From contig JACRQG010000018.1 of assembly GCA_016222805.1 (NCBI GenBank), forward strand, positions 124,001 to 188,000: a stretch of DNA of 64,000 nt. Reading direction: 5' to 3'. Under the pieces are notes generated by a model that was not told the DNA's origin, did not search any database, and worked only from the letters and a program-made list of their open reading frames with translations. The translations under genes were made by a program, and so were the position numbers. This stretch comes from Verrucomicrobiota bacterium. Its GTDB lineage: Bacteria > Verrucomicrobiota > Verrucomicrobiia > Opitutales > Opitutaceae. Shown here in pieces: positions 24,978 to 33,670 of the stretch (the first letter of the stretch is position 1; every line of letters starts with the position of its first letter).

Positions 24978-27110
24978 CTAGAAGCGAAACGTGACCGTCG
25001 CCCCCACCTGGCGGGGATCGGCCCGGTCTTCGTAGCGTCGCTCGGGATAATCCGGATCTTCGTTCCCGAAGAAGAACACCCGTTTTTCGTACCGCACATC
25101 GAGCAGGTTGCGGCCCCAGACCGCGACCGTCCACGCGCGACCCCAGGACCAGCCGAGCGTGGCGTTCAGGACCCGGAAGGCGCGGCGCGCCTCGTTCTGG
25201 TTGTTGGAATCGTACTGCCGCGCGCGTCCCACCTGTTCGATTCGTCCAAAGAGTCCGGTGTCCCCGCGATACCGCAGGGCGAGGGTGTGGCCGTGGCGCG
25301 GCGTGTTGGCCAGGGCGCGGCCCCCTCCGGCGTGGCCGTTCGGGAGGACAAAGGGCTGCAACTCGGACTCCATCCACGCCGCCGACGCCTGCGCGGACCA
25401 GGCCCGGTTGAAGGTCCAGGTGCCGGAGGCCTCCGCCCCGGAGACGGACGCCTTCCGGCCGTTGGCGGTGAAGAAACGGTAATTGCCGCCGAAGCCCGCC
25501 GAGTCCCGCACCTGCGGGTCGCGACGCTCGAGGCGGAAGGCCGTGAACTCCCCGACCAGCCGGCGGTCCGCCCAACTCCCGCGCAGGCCGGCCTCGAAGT
25601 TCCACAGCGTCTCGGTGGCGTAGGTCAGCGGGTCCGCCGGAGGGTTGATCCGGGCATCGACATTGATCCCCCCGGCCTTGTATCCACGCGTCACCGACAG
25701 AAAGGCCAGGTGCTGCGGAGAGAGGTCGTGTTCGAGGCTGAGCTTTCCCCCGGGCAGCGCACCGCTGAAGCCCGGCCGGAACCGCACCACGGGGTCATGG
25801 GTGCCACGGGCCTTGCGGTAGCGGGTTCGCACGCCTTCCCCCGCGAGATCCACCCATTCGGCCCGCAAACCCACGATCAGCCGCGTGTGCGGGGTCAGGT
25901 CCCTCCCTCCCTGGCCGAACAACGCCCCTTGGGTGGACTCGTAGCTGGTCGTGAGGCCCCGCAGGTTGCCCGGGTCTTCATTGGTGTAGGCGCTCGCCTC
26001 GGTCGTGCGCGCCAGATGGGCGCCGAGGGTCCAGCGATCGAGTCCGGGCAGGGCGCCGCGGGCCACCGCCGAATCCAGCCGGAGTTCCTCGCTGAACACC
26101 TCGCGCCGCCGGCGAAGGTCGCTGAACCCGTCATAGGAGGCCGCCGTCCAGTCGTCGTCGTAGCTGTACACCGAATCGACGCGGCTGGCCTGCGACACGG
26201 TCGTGAAGCGCGCGGCCGCGCCCCCACGGTAGGTTCCCCGGAGGCTGGCGGCGGCGGAGCGCTGTTCGTCGCGGCCAGGGCGGTTGCTGAAGGTGTTCCG
26301 CCCGTTGTTGTCGAGGGCGAACTCGTCGTAGCCGTTGGCCACCCGTGAGTGCAGGAGGGCGCCTTCCCAGCGCCAGGCCCCACCCGGGTTGGCGGTAACC
26401 CGCAGCCGCGCCATGCGTTCATCCCGGGCATTGGTGTCGCGCTGCCAGGTGAGGTTGCGGCGGAAGCCGTCGCTGCGGTGCTGGTGGACGGCGAGCCGCA
26501 TCATCAACGACTCCGGATTCGCCCCTGTGCTCAGAGGACCTCCCACCGCGAATCCACCCGATCGCAGCGCGTCTCCGCCGGCCGAAGCCTCGACTTGCCC
26601 CGTCCAGAACGGCGTGGGGGCAGCGGTGACCAATCGTACCAGGCCCCCCGCGGCGTTGGCGCCAAAGGCCCCGGCCTGGGGGCCGCGCAGGACCTCCACC
26701 TGCTGCACGTCGAAGCTGCCCGCGAGTGTCCCGAGGCCGGTGAAGTCGAAGTCATCCACGAGAAACCGCACCGCGGAGTCGGGAGTTTCACCCTCGTACT
26801 GGGAGTTCTCCCCCACCCCGCGAATTTGAAAGTACCGCGGCCGCGACGTACCCCCGCTCCAGGTCAGGTTGGGGATGCCATCGACGAGATCGCCGAAGTG
26901 GCGCACCGCCGCCTCCTGCAGCCATCCCTGGTCGTACACACTCACGCTCGCCGGAATCCGGTCCAGGGGCGACTCCCACAAGTCGGACGTGACCCGAACA
27001 GGGGCGAGCGAGACCGGAGGTGCCGGATGGGGCGCCGCCGCGCGAGCCATTGGCAAACGGACGCAGCCGAGGGCCAGGACGAGGAGGGCGAGGAGGGAAG
27101 GGAATCTCAT
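24978..27110 (-). CDS. TonB-dependent receptor under TPP riboswitch control
   Basis: 710-residue outer-membrane receptor. A signal peptide (about 1-25) is followed by a TonB-box-like APVRVTSD and a plug domain (DRIPASVSVYDQ, RYFQIRGVGENSQYEG, VEVLRGPQAGAFGANAAGGLVR). A 22-strand-type barrel follows, ending in the aromatic C-terminal VTVTFRF needed for assembly. The leader carries a canonical THI element (27185-27286), so expression is predicted to fall when cytosolic thiamine pyrophosphate is high. The likely cargo is therefore thiamine or a phosphate or precursor of it. TPP-regulated TonB receptors are known in Bacteroidetes (OMR1-type). No thiamine gene is adjacent in the window. ATG 27110 begins the signal peptide. 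Confidence 0.93.
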   Translation of the reverse strand: MRFPSLLALLVLALGCVRLPMARAAAPHPAPPVSLAPVRVTSDLWESPLDRIPASVSVYDQGWLQEAAVRHFGDLVDGIPNLTWSGGTSRPRYFQIRGVGENSQYEGETPDSAVRFLVDDFDFTGLGTLAGSFDVQQVEVLRGPQAGAFGANAAGGLVRLVTAAPTPFWTGQVEASAGGDALRSGGFAVGGPLSTGANPESLMMRLAVHQHRSDGFRRNLTWQRDTNARDERMARLRVTANPGGAWRWEGALLHSRVANGYDEFALDNNGRNTFSNRPGRDEQRSAAASLRGTYRGGAAARFTTVSQASRVDSVYSYDDDWTAASYDGFSDLRRRREVFSEELRLDSAVARGALPGLDRWTLGAHLARTTEASAYTNEDPGNLRGLTTSYESTQGALFGQGGRDLTPHTRLIVGLRAEWVDLAGEGVRTRYRKARGTHDPVVRFRPGFSGALPGGKLSLEHDLSPQHLAFLSVTRGYKAGGINVDARINPPADPLTYATETLWNFEAGLRGSWADRRLVGEFTAFRLERRDPQVRDSAGFGGNYRFFTANGRKASVSGAEASGTWTFNRAWSAQASAAWMESELQPFVLPNGHAGGGRALANTPRHGHTLALRYRGDTGLFGRIEQVGRARQYDSNNQNEARRAFRVLNATLGWSWGRAWTVAVWGRNLLDVRYEKRVFFFGNEDPDYPERRYEDRADPRQVGATVTFRF

Positions 27111-27147
27111 GGTCGGTTGGCCCGACCTGCGGCGGACTCCCTGCAAA

Positions 27148-27168
27148 GGGGCGCCGGAACCGCGCCCC
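27148..27168 (-). terminator. Candidate expression-platform hairpin of the TPP riboswitch
   Basis: On the minus strand GGGGCGC and GCGCCCC form a perfect 7-bp stem with a 7-base loop, followed by TTT. It lies between the aptamer and the ATG, 37 bases before the gene. The U-run is short, so attenuation is only a suggestion. Overlapping GGCGCC repeats just upstream could form a competing helix. Confidence 0.45.
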
Positions 27169-27184
27169 ATGGCGCCTTTCGCGA

Positions 27185-27286
27185 CGCCTGCTGTTTCCTT
27201 CGCCGGAATGATCCGAACAGGTTCAAGGGTCGAGCAGCCGATCGCGCCGCAATCTCAGCCCTCCGCGGAGGACACCCCTACAGGCG
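27185..27286 (-). ncRNA. TPP riboswitch (THI element)
   Basis: Read on the minus strand, the leader contains the THI-box order of conserved blocks: AGGGGTGTCC, GGAGGGCTGAGA, then ACCCTTGAACCTGTTCGGAT and CATTCCGGCGAAGG. P1 closes with perfectly complementary CGCCTG (27286-27281) and CAGGCG (27190-27185). The CUGAGA core and the ACCCUUGAACCUG block are diagnostic for thiamine pyrophosphate binding. The aptamer ends 74 bases before the TonB receptor ATG. Confidence 0.95.
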
Positions 27287-27418
27287 AGGCGCAACGAAGG
27301 CGCTTCGTTGCCCCAGCGCAAGCGGAAACACTCGTCGGGGCGGACCACCCCGCACCGGAGATTCCCGGCCGGCTCGCACGAACCGCCTCACCGCCGGCCG
27401 CGGGTCGAGAAGTCCCGC

Positions 27419-29134
27419 CTACGGCAACTCGTACACCTCGAGAAGCGCGGCCCCGGGCGTGCCGTCGGCGCTCTTCACCTGCACGGTGTAGGCACCGGGC
27501 GCGAGCGCGAGCACCAGAGCGGAATCGGCACTGCCTTCATCGATGAGGCGAAACGCCCCGGCACGGTCGAAGGCCTCCGTGAGCAAACCAGCCCGCTCCC
27601 GCTGCGGCCCGGCCCACCCCAGGTTGGTGGCGATCAAACGATCACCCTGGTAGACCGACAGCTGCGGCTTGATCAAGGCATCCGCCACCCCGAAGGCGGA
27701 AAGCGTCGGGCCCACGGCCCTCACCAGCACCGAACGGCTGTTCGTGCTGGAGATGACGAAGCCGCTCACCAGGGCGTCATTGCCCGAGGCGACTTTCGCC
27801 AGGGTAGAGATGTTGACGATCGAGTGCTCCTTGGCCCCCGCCGTCGAGCTGCTGAAGATATGCGTGAGCTTGCGCCCCTCCGTGGCATGGATGCCGAGGA
27901 ACCGGCAGGCCACACTCGAGCCACCATTGTCGTAGACCTCCAGGATGCCGAAGTGCGGGTGCCCCGGGATCACGCCCCCGGAGTAGGGTCCACCCTTGAT
28001 CGATCCCTCCTGGGTAAGCGCTGCCGCGTGCAGCACGGGGAACGCCGCGCCACCGCCGGTCGCATAGTCGGAATTCGTGCCATCGTCGTAGGCGAGCGCA
28101 TGCATGTCGCCAGCGATGACCGCGAGGTTGTTGATCTGGTTGTCGCGAATGAAATTGGCGATCTCCCGGCGCTCGGTCGCGTAATCGTACCAGCCACCAT
28201 CCCCCGGGCTGGTCGAGCCGATCCACGGGTCCGGACAGACCCACACGATCAAGGGGAATCCGTTATCCCGCGCATTGATCAACTCCTGCTTGAACCACGC
28301 CTTCTGGGCAGACCCCATCTTGGTCTTGCTGGCAGAGTCCCGAAGCGTCGGCGTCGAGGCCGCGCTCCGCAGGTCGGTCATCACGAAACGCACGCGCCCG
28401 ACGGTGAAGGCCTGGCCCACCGTTCCACCGGTCGCGCCGAGCGGGTAATGCGGCACCCGCTCGCGATAGACGGCCCGCGCCACATCCCGCCCAAGCGCGT
28501 TGGTGTCGGAATCGTTGCCCGAGAAATCGTGGTCATCCCACATGTAGACCACCGGCATGGAGCGGAACAACTGCGCCTGCGCCCGATGGTCGAGGACGTT
28601 GTCGTAATTGTAGCGGTACTCATCCGCCACCGTGCTGTTGGTGTCGCTGTAGTGCAGGTCGCCCGTATGGATGAAGAGCAGCGGCTTCTCCGCGACAATC
28701 GCGGGAAAGGCGGTCTGGTTGGCGGCCCGAAAATCCCCGCACGAGGCGAAGGCGACGCGGAAGGAGGCCCGGCCCAACGGGAAGGTCCGGAAGCGACCGC
28801 GCGACGCGACCTCGGTCCGCAGGGCCCCACCAACCTCGATGCCGTAGAAATAGTCGGTGTCGGGAACCAGTCCCTGAACCGTCAGCTTGACGGTGTTGCC
28901 GGTGGCCGTGGCGGTCGTCGCCACGGACGAATACACGGCGGCGCCCAGCGCCTCCGACCGGCTGACTTGCAGGCGAACCCGCAGATTGGGCGCCACCAAG
29001 CGGATGCTGACCGTCGCACTGGTTGGAGTGACATTCCCCACCCAAACACCCCCGATGAACAGGGAGTCCGGCTGACCCCACGCGCTGCCGCCAAAGAGGG
29101 CGAGAAGCGCAACCGTGAGCCAGGTACGAAACAT
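27419..29134 (-). CDS. PhoD-like secreted phosphatase/metallophosphoesterase with C-terminal module
   Basis: 571-residue exported protein. The signal peptide MFRTWLTVALLALFGGSAWG precedes a Fn3-like N-terminal domain (about 25-130). The PhoD-like metallophosphatase core follows: FASCGDFRAAN, LLFIHTGDLHYSD, VVYMWDDHDFSGNDSD and VIAGDMHALAYDDG, with Asp/His/Asn residues at the expected metal-binding positions. One copy of the shared C-terminal module ends the protein (about 436-571; LVRAVGPTLSAFGV, ending LLEVYELP). PhoD enzymes are phosphodiesterases or alkaline phosphatases releasing phosphate from organic esters; the substrate here is not known. The ATG at 29134 was preferred to upstream ATGs because it opens the signal peptide. 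It is divergent from the CotH gene (197 bp between starts). Confidence 0.88.
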   Translation of the reverse strand: MFRTWLTVALLALFGGSAWGQPDSLFIGGVWVGNVTPTSATVSIRLVAPNLRVRLQVSRSEALGAAVYSSVATTATATGNTVKLTVQGLVPDTDYFYGIEVGGALRTEVASRGRFRTFPLGRASFRVAFASCGDFRAANQTAFPAIVAEKPLLFIHTGDLHYSDTNSTVADEYRYNYDNVLDHRAQAQLFRSMPVVYMWDDHDFSGNDSDTNALGRDVARAVYRERVPHYPLGATGGTVGQAFTVGRVRFVMTDLRSAASTPTLRDSASKTKMGSAQKAWFKQELINARDNGFPLIVWVCPDPWIGSTSPGDGGWYDYATERREIANFIRDNQINNLAVIAGDMHALAYDDGTNSDYATGGGAAFPVLHAAALTQEGSIKGGPYSGGVIPGHPHFGILEVYDNGGSSVACRFLGIHATEGRKLTHIFSSSTAGAKEHSIVNISTLAKVASGNDALVSGFVISSTNSRSVLVRAVGPTLSAFGVADALIKPQLSVYQGDRLIATNLGWAGPQRERAGLLTEAFDRAGAFRLIDEGSADSALVLALAPGAYTVQVKSADGTPGAALLEVYELP

Positions 29135-29170
29135 GGGGTGAGAGGTTTGATTAATCATCGTCTCAGAGGC

Positions 29171-29227
29171 CCACCCGCGCAAGGTGTTTCTCAACGGCGG
29201 CGGCCGCCCCCTGCGGGTGGTGTTTCT
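29171..29227. repeat. Overlapping inverted and direct repeats in the PhoD/CotH divergent region
   Basis: CCACCCGC (29171-29178) and GCGGGTGG (29213-29220) are inverted. GGTGTTTCT occurs at 29183-29191 and again at 29219-29227, 36 bp apart. It lies 37-93 bp upstream of the PhoD-like ATG, so it could be a regulatory site or leader hairpin. Confidence 0.35.
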
Positions 29228-29331
29228 TCGTACCAGCCCGGGGAACGCCCTCCGTCCCCGCGCCGCGCCACCACCCCATCTCCCAACATCGCCTTAACCA
29301 TTGACGCGCCGCGGCGTCTTTTTACCGCCTC

Positions 29332-32300
29332 ATGACCGGATTTCGCCCGCCAACTTCGATCCGCCTCGCGATTCGAACCCTTGCCATCCTGGCGGGCGCC
29401 ATGGGTTTGCAGGCGGAGCCGGTCATCACCGAGTTCCTCACCGCCAACACCACCAGCCTCACGGACGAGGACGGCGCGCATTCCGATTGGATCGAACTCT
29501 TCAATCCGGACAACGCCCCGTTCGACCTGAACGGGTGGTACCTGACGGACAGCATCTCGAACAAGACCAAGTGGCAGTTTCCGGCCGTATCCCTTCCGGC
29601 TGGGGGCTACCTGATCGTCTTTGCGTCCGACAAGAATCGCCGGGATCCGACGAAACGGCTCCACACCAACTTCGGGCTCGACGACGACGGGGAGTACCTC
29701 GCGCTGGTCAGACCAGACGGTTCGGTCACCTCCTCGGAGTTCGCGCCCAAGTACCCCCGGCAGCAGGACAACGTCTCCTACGGGTTTCCCGGCAGTGCGA
29801 CGTCCGGCGCGCGTGTGTTTCTGCTAAAACCCACACCCGGTGCCGCCAATTCGGCCGCGAGTCCGGTCGGGTTGACCGAAACGGTCACGTTTTCGCGTCC
29901 CGCGGGTCCGTTCTCCAGCACGTTCTCCCTCACCCTTTCAGGGGCCGGCGCCAGCCAGCAGATTCGCTACACGACCACTCCAGCCTCGCGCGGGGCCACT
30001 GCCCCGGAACCGACGGCGTCTTCTCCGGCGTACGCCGCTCCCTTCTCGATCACCGGCGCCACTGTCGTGCGGGCCGCGGTGTTTTCCGGCGATGGCTCGA
30101 CGCGCGGGCCGGTGCGCACGGTCTACTACTCGAAGGCGGGGGCCTCCCTCGCCGCCGCCACGAGCACCCTCCCGGTGCTGGTTCTCGACAGTCTGGGCTC
30201 GGGCCCCCTGACCAAGGACAACCTCGACCACACCAGCTGGGTCGCCGTCTATCCCGCCCGTTCCGGCGGCGCCCCGCTTTTCAGTGTCGCCCCCGAATTG
30301 GCGAGCCCGATCTCCCTCACGGTCCGGGGCTCGTCGTCGGCGGAGTTTCCCAAGAAGGGCTACAACTTCCGGTTTGAGGATGAATTCGGCCACGCCGGTG
30401 CGCCCGAATTCCTCGATCTGACCGAACACGAGAAGTGGGCCCTGGTCGCCCCATGGAAGTACGACCTCTCGTATCTCAACAACCCGATCGTCTACGAATT
30501 CTCCCGCCGTCTCGGTCGCTGGGCCCCCCGCACCCGCCTGGTTGAGGGCTATTTCAACACCGACGGCGGCGACGTCGAGGCCAACGACTACGCCGGCATC
30601 TACCTGGTGACCGACCGCATCGAAGTGGATCGGGAGCGGGTCGACCTCGCCAACCTGACCCCGACCGAGCTGACGGCTCCCGATGTGACCGGCGGGTATA
30701 TCCTGAAGATTGATACAAAGGACGCCGACGAAATCGGCTGGACGACAAGCCGCGGCGTCCCCGGCGGCGGCGCCGCCATCGTGCTCGTCTCCCCTTCCGC
30801 GGCCGAGGTCGCCCCGGCGCAGCTGTCCTACCTCCGGGACTACGTCCAGCGGATGGAAAACGCGCTCGTCGCCAGCCGCGACTCCGGCTGGGCCCAGCGC
30901 ACCTACCTCGACTATCTCGATCGCGCCGCCTGGGTCGACCATCACCTGCTCAACACCTTTGTCGCCAATCCCGACGCGCTGGTGCGAAGCGCGTATTTCA
31001 CCAAGAACAAGAACGGGCGAATCGCCGCGGGTCCGGTCTGGGACTTTGACCGCGCACTCGGTTCCTATTGGGACGAGCGCTCCTACCGGCACGACGTCTG
31101 GGTCGGCGTGGGAGCCGCGGATGTCTGGCGGACTGGCTGGTGGGGGATTCTGGTCCAGGATCCCGAGTTCCTCCAGGACTGGATCGACCGGTGGCAGGGG
31201 CTCCGTCGCACCGAGCTGGCCACGGCGAAACTCGGCCTCCTCGTCGACAACCTCAGCGCGGGCCTCACGACCGCCGCCGCCCGGGACGCCGGCCGCTGGC
31301 CCGACAACGCGAGTCCCTACGGAAGCTACGCGGCCCAGGTCGCCCGGCTGAAGACATGGCTGGCGCAGCGCGCGGAGTGGATCGATCAGCAGTTCCTGGC
31401 CGCGCCGACCGTGACGTCGTCCGGGTCCAACCTGATCTTCACCCCGGCCCCCGGCGCCCAGCTGGCCTACACGCTGGACGGCTCGGATCCGCGTTCCCTC
31501 GGAGGGGACATCGCCCCCAACGCCACCGTGAGCGCCTCCGCGGTCACGGTCCCGGCCGGTTCCAACATCCATCTCCGCAGCTATGCCGCGGGGCGGCAGT
31601 CCCGCACCCTCGTCGATGGCAGTTTTGCCCCGGACACGCCCTGGAGCTCGGCCGTCGGCGGGCCTTCGTCGTCTCCCCTGGCCCCGGCCGCCCGGCTCGT
31701 CAACCTCTCGACCCGCGCGCAGGTGGCGGCGGGCGACAACTCGCTGATCGCCGGTGTGGTGGTGGCCGACACGGAGGCCAAGCGCTATCTCGCCCGTGGT
31801 ATTGGTCCGGCGTTGGGAGCCTTTGGAGCGACGGGCTTCGTGCCGGACCCGCAACTCACCGTCTTCAGCGGGACCGGCCGGGAACTGGCGCGCAACAACG
31901 ACTGGGAGCAGGGCACCGATGCCGCCAAGCTTCCTTCCCACTTTCGGGCGGTGGGAGCCTTTTCCCTTCCGGCGGCCAGCCGCGACGCCGCCCTCACGAG
32001 TGAATTCACCGCCGGATCCTACACCCTTCAGGTTTCGACCGCCACCAGCCAGGCCGGCATTGGCCTCGTGGAACTTTACGAACTCGATGGCAACGGCCGC
32101 ACCCTGAACCTCTCCACCCGCGCCCAGGTACGCAGCGGCGACGGCGTCTTGATCGGCGGCTTCGTGGTTTCGGGTCCTGCCTACAAGCGGGTCCTGATCC
32201 GCGCCATTGGCCCCACCCTGACAGGTTTCGGCGTCAGCGGAACCCTGCGTGATCCCGTGCTCACCCTCTACTCCGGACAGACCGTGGTCGCCACCAACGA

Positions 32301-32493
32301 TCGCTGGGAAGCGGTGACCAACCTCTCCGCCCTCTCCGCGGCAAGCCGCCGGGTGGGCGCCTTTGCCCTCGCTGCCAATAGTGAAGACGCCGCGCTCTTT
32401 ATCACCGTGCCACCGGGGGCCTATACCGTGGAGGTGAAGGGCAAGGACGCCGCAGAAGGGGTTGCCCTGTTGGAAGTCTACGAAGTTCCATGA
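29332..32493 (+). CDS. Secreted LTD - CotH kinase-like protein with two C-terminal modules
   Basis: 1053-residue exported protein. The signal peptide ends near LQAEP. A lamin-tail domain (about 29-160; VITEFLTANTTSL, DWIELFNPDNAPFDLNGWYL) follows, then a beta region and a CotH-family domain (about 280-700). CotH landmarks include SLTVRGSSSAEFPKKGYNFR, NDYAGIYLVTDRIEVDRERV and GPVWDFDRALGS, the DFD probably binding metal and ATP. A chitobiase/Fn3-associated segment (TLDGSDPRS) precedes two copies (about 787-922 and 923-1053) of the module with RAIGPTLTGFGV, ending LLEVYEVP. Some CotH proteins are protein kinases of spore coats, but secreted bacterial ones are uncharacterised. Start ATG 29332 begins the signal peptide. 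Confidence 0.85.
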   Translation: MTGFRPPTSIRLAIRTLAILAGAMGLQAEPVITEFLTANTTSLTDEDGAHSDWIELFNPDNAPFDLNGWYLTDSISNKTKWQFPAVSLPAGGYLIVFASDKNRRDPTKRLHTNFGLDDDGEYLALVRPDGSVTSSEFAPKYPRQQDNVSYGFPGSATSGARVFLLKPTPGAANSAASPVGLTETVTFSRPAGPFSSTFSLTLSGAGASQQIRYTTTPASRGATAPEPTASSPAYAAPFSITGATVVRAAVFSGDGSTRGPVRTVYYSKAGASLAAATSTLPVLVLDSLGSGPLTKDNLDHTSWVAVYPARSGGAPLFSVAPELASPISLTVRGSSSAEFPKKGYNFRFEDEFGHAGAPEFLDLTEHEKWALVAPWKYDLSYLNNPIVYEFSRRLGRWAPRTRLVEGYFNTDGGDVEANDYAGIYLVTDRIEVDRERVDLANLTPTELTAPDVTGGYILKIDTKDADEIGWTTSRGVPGGGAAIVLVSPSAAEVAPAQLSYLRDYVQRMENALVASRDSGWAQRTYLDYLDRAAWVDHHLLNTFVANPDALVRSAYFTKNKNGRIAAGPVWDFDRALGSYWDERSYRHDVWVGVGAADVWRTGWWGILVQDPEFLQDWIDRWQGLRRTELATAKLGLLVDNLSAGLTTAAARDAGRWPDNASPYGSYAAQVARLKTWLAQRAEWIDQQFLAAPTVTSSGSNLIFTPAPGAQLAYTLDGSDPRSLGGDIAPNATVSASAVTVPAGSNIHLRSYAAGRQSRTLVDGSFAPDTPWSSAVGGPSSSPLAPAARLVNLSTRAQVAAGDNSLIAGVVVADTEAKRYLARGIGPALGAFGATGFVPDPQLTVFSGTGRELARNNDWEQGTDAAKLPSHFRAVGAFSLPAASRDAALTSEFTAGSYTLQVSTATSQAGIGLVELYELDGNGRTLNLSTRAQVRSGDGVLIGGFVVSGPAYKRVLIRAIGPTLTGFGVSGTLRDPVLTLYSGQTVVATNDRWEAVTNLSALSAASRRVGAFALAANSEDAALFITVPPGAYTVEVKGKDAAEGVALLEVYEVP

Positions 32494-32551
32494 ACCACGA
32501 CGGCGCTGGGCGGGGGCAGGCGGTGACGACCCCAGAGCGACCGGACCTTCA

Positions 32552-32587
32552 ACAGGAAATCTGATACAGCCTCACGCTGTTTCCTGT
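32552..32587 (+). terminator. Inverted repeat downstream of the CotH gene
   Basis: ACAGGAAA (32552-32559) pairs with TTTCCTGT (32580-32587), with an inner CAG/CTG extension. It lies 58 bp past the CotH stop. No T-run follows, so terminator function is plausible but unproven. Confidence 0.45.
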
Positions 32588-32838
32588 AATCAGCGCCGGA
32601 GAACCTCCCACCGGTCGAACCAGTCTTGATTCCCGAGGCTAGAACCGTGGTAGCCTGCTACGGATCGCGGCCTCGTTGCTGGCTCCCGCGTTCCTCGTGA
32701 CTGGATCCACTCTAGTAATTTTTATTCAATATTTTGCGAAACTAAGTCCGATCATTCCACCCCAAGAGAACTGGGAGCCAGACCAGGAGAATCAGGCATC
32801 ACCGTAGCGCTACTCACGGCAAGCTGCAGACACTACCC

Positions 32839-32868
32839 TTGAAAGAGGTAGGGTTAAAACCCTATAAT
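32839..32868 (+). promoter_or_regulatory. Consensus sigma70-type promoter with internal palindrome
   Basis: TTGAAA (32839-32844), an 18-bp spacer and a perfect TATAAT (32863-32868) lie 81 bp upstream of the receiver gene's ATG. The spacer and first base pairs of the -10 carry the perfect palindrome TAGGGTT-AA-AACCCTA (32849-32864), well placed for a repressor. Confidence 0.7.
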
Positions 32869-32949
32869 CATCTCGTATAGTAAAACTGCGTCACACCCGC
32901 AGGCCAAGTTCCTCTCGTTCGCGCCTTCACTCCCCCATGAAACCACCCG

Positions 32950-33336
32950 ATGTCGCGAATCCTAATCATCGATGACGAAGTCATCATTCGAAACCTGCTG
33001 CGCCGAATCCTCCAGGGCGCAGGGCATGAGGTATTCGAAGCGGAGAACGGAGCAGTCGGCGTCCAAGTATTTAGACAGCATCAGTTTGATTTGGTGATCA
33101 CCGACCTAATCATGAAGGTGCAGGGCGGCTTGAAGACCATCGCTGAGCTTCGCCAGATCGACTCCGCGGTGAAGATCATCGCCATCTCCGGCGGCAGTGT
33201 CACGGCGACCGAAACCCTCGACGACGCGCTGAAAGCCGGGGTTCAACAGGCCATCCGCAAGCCTTTCACGATTCAACAAATCCTCGCTGCCGTGGCACAG
33301 GTGATCGGCGCGCCACCACCGCCCACCCGCACCTGA
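32950..33336 (+). CDS. Stand-alone response-regulator receiver (CheY-like) protein
   Basis: 128-residue single-domain receiver. The acidic pocket Asp8-Asp9, the phospho-acceptor Asp52 (DLVITDLIM), the switch Ser80 (IIAISGG) and Lys104 (RKPF) are all present, so it should accept phosphate from a histidine kinase. There is no output domain, so it must act through protein-protein contact or a phosphorelay. No kinase gene is in the window. Third-position A/T is more frequent than in neighbouring genes and the flanks are AT-rich, which hints at a different history or strong expression constraints. It is the only gene in the window with a near-perfect consensus promoter. Confidence 0.92.
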   Translation: MSRILIIDDEVIIRNLLRRILQGAGHEVFEAENGAVGVQVFRQHQFDLVITDLIMKVQGGLKTIAELRQIDSAVKIIAISGGSVTATETLDDALKAGVQQAIRKPFTIQQILAAVAQVIGAPPPPTRT

Positions 33337-33603
33337 GTGCGAGCCGAGTATCAGCGCCGGCATTAGGCATCGAGGGCACTGCCTTCGTTGAATTTCTGAA
33401 AAAAGGTGTCGCAGGGTGCCCCTGAGTCGTGCGCTCGCGAAGCGGAGCCGGGACGCGAATGAAGGGGATATTTGGCCGAAGCGTTGCCCAACGAACCCGG
33501 GCCAAAGCCGGCGGGACACCTGCAAACTTCCCGTGCCAAGCCGGAAAACGAGAGGTTCAAGACCAAACTCTCATAGCCTTCGTCGACAAATAGAAACACA
33601 AGA

Positions 33604-33626
33604 GCCGCCCCCTTGAAAGGGGCGGC
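33604..33626. terminator. Strong GC hairpin between convergent genes
   Basis: GCCGCCCC and GGGGCGGC form an 8-bp stem with loop CTTGAAA. On the minus strand it is followed by a moderately T-rich stretch (TCTTGTGTTTCTATTTG). It could act as a terminator for the minus direction or bidirectionally. Confidence 0.5.
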
Positions 33627-33670
33627 CCGTGTGACCTAACACCAAGCAAACCGTTAGAACTACAAACACT

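Larger units (their letters stand above)
27111..27418. other. Leader region of the TonB receptor
   Basis: The 308 bp between the PhoD-like gene stop (27419) and the TonB receptor start (27110) hold the TPP riboswitch and a candidate expression-platform hairpin. Nothing further is seen in 27290-27418. Confidence 0.7.
32494..32949. other. AT-richer intergenic region before the response regulator
   Basis: 456 bp without a supportable gene. It holds the inverted repeat at 32552-32587 and a distant 9-bp pair CTGGCTCCC (32679-32687) / GGGAGCCAG (32773-32781) enclosing a very AT-rich core. The response-regulator promoter is at 32839-32868. The 32700-32750 part is among the most AT-rich in the window. 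Confidence 0.6.

Noticed and set aside
33416-33616. Small open frame between the receiver and kamA genes
   Set aside because: Basic, low-complexity product with no ribosome-binding site or homology I can recognise; it ends in the terminator hairpin region.
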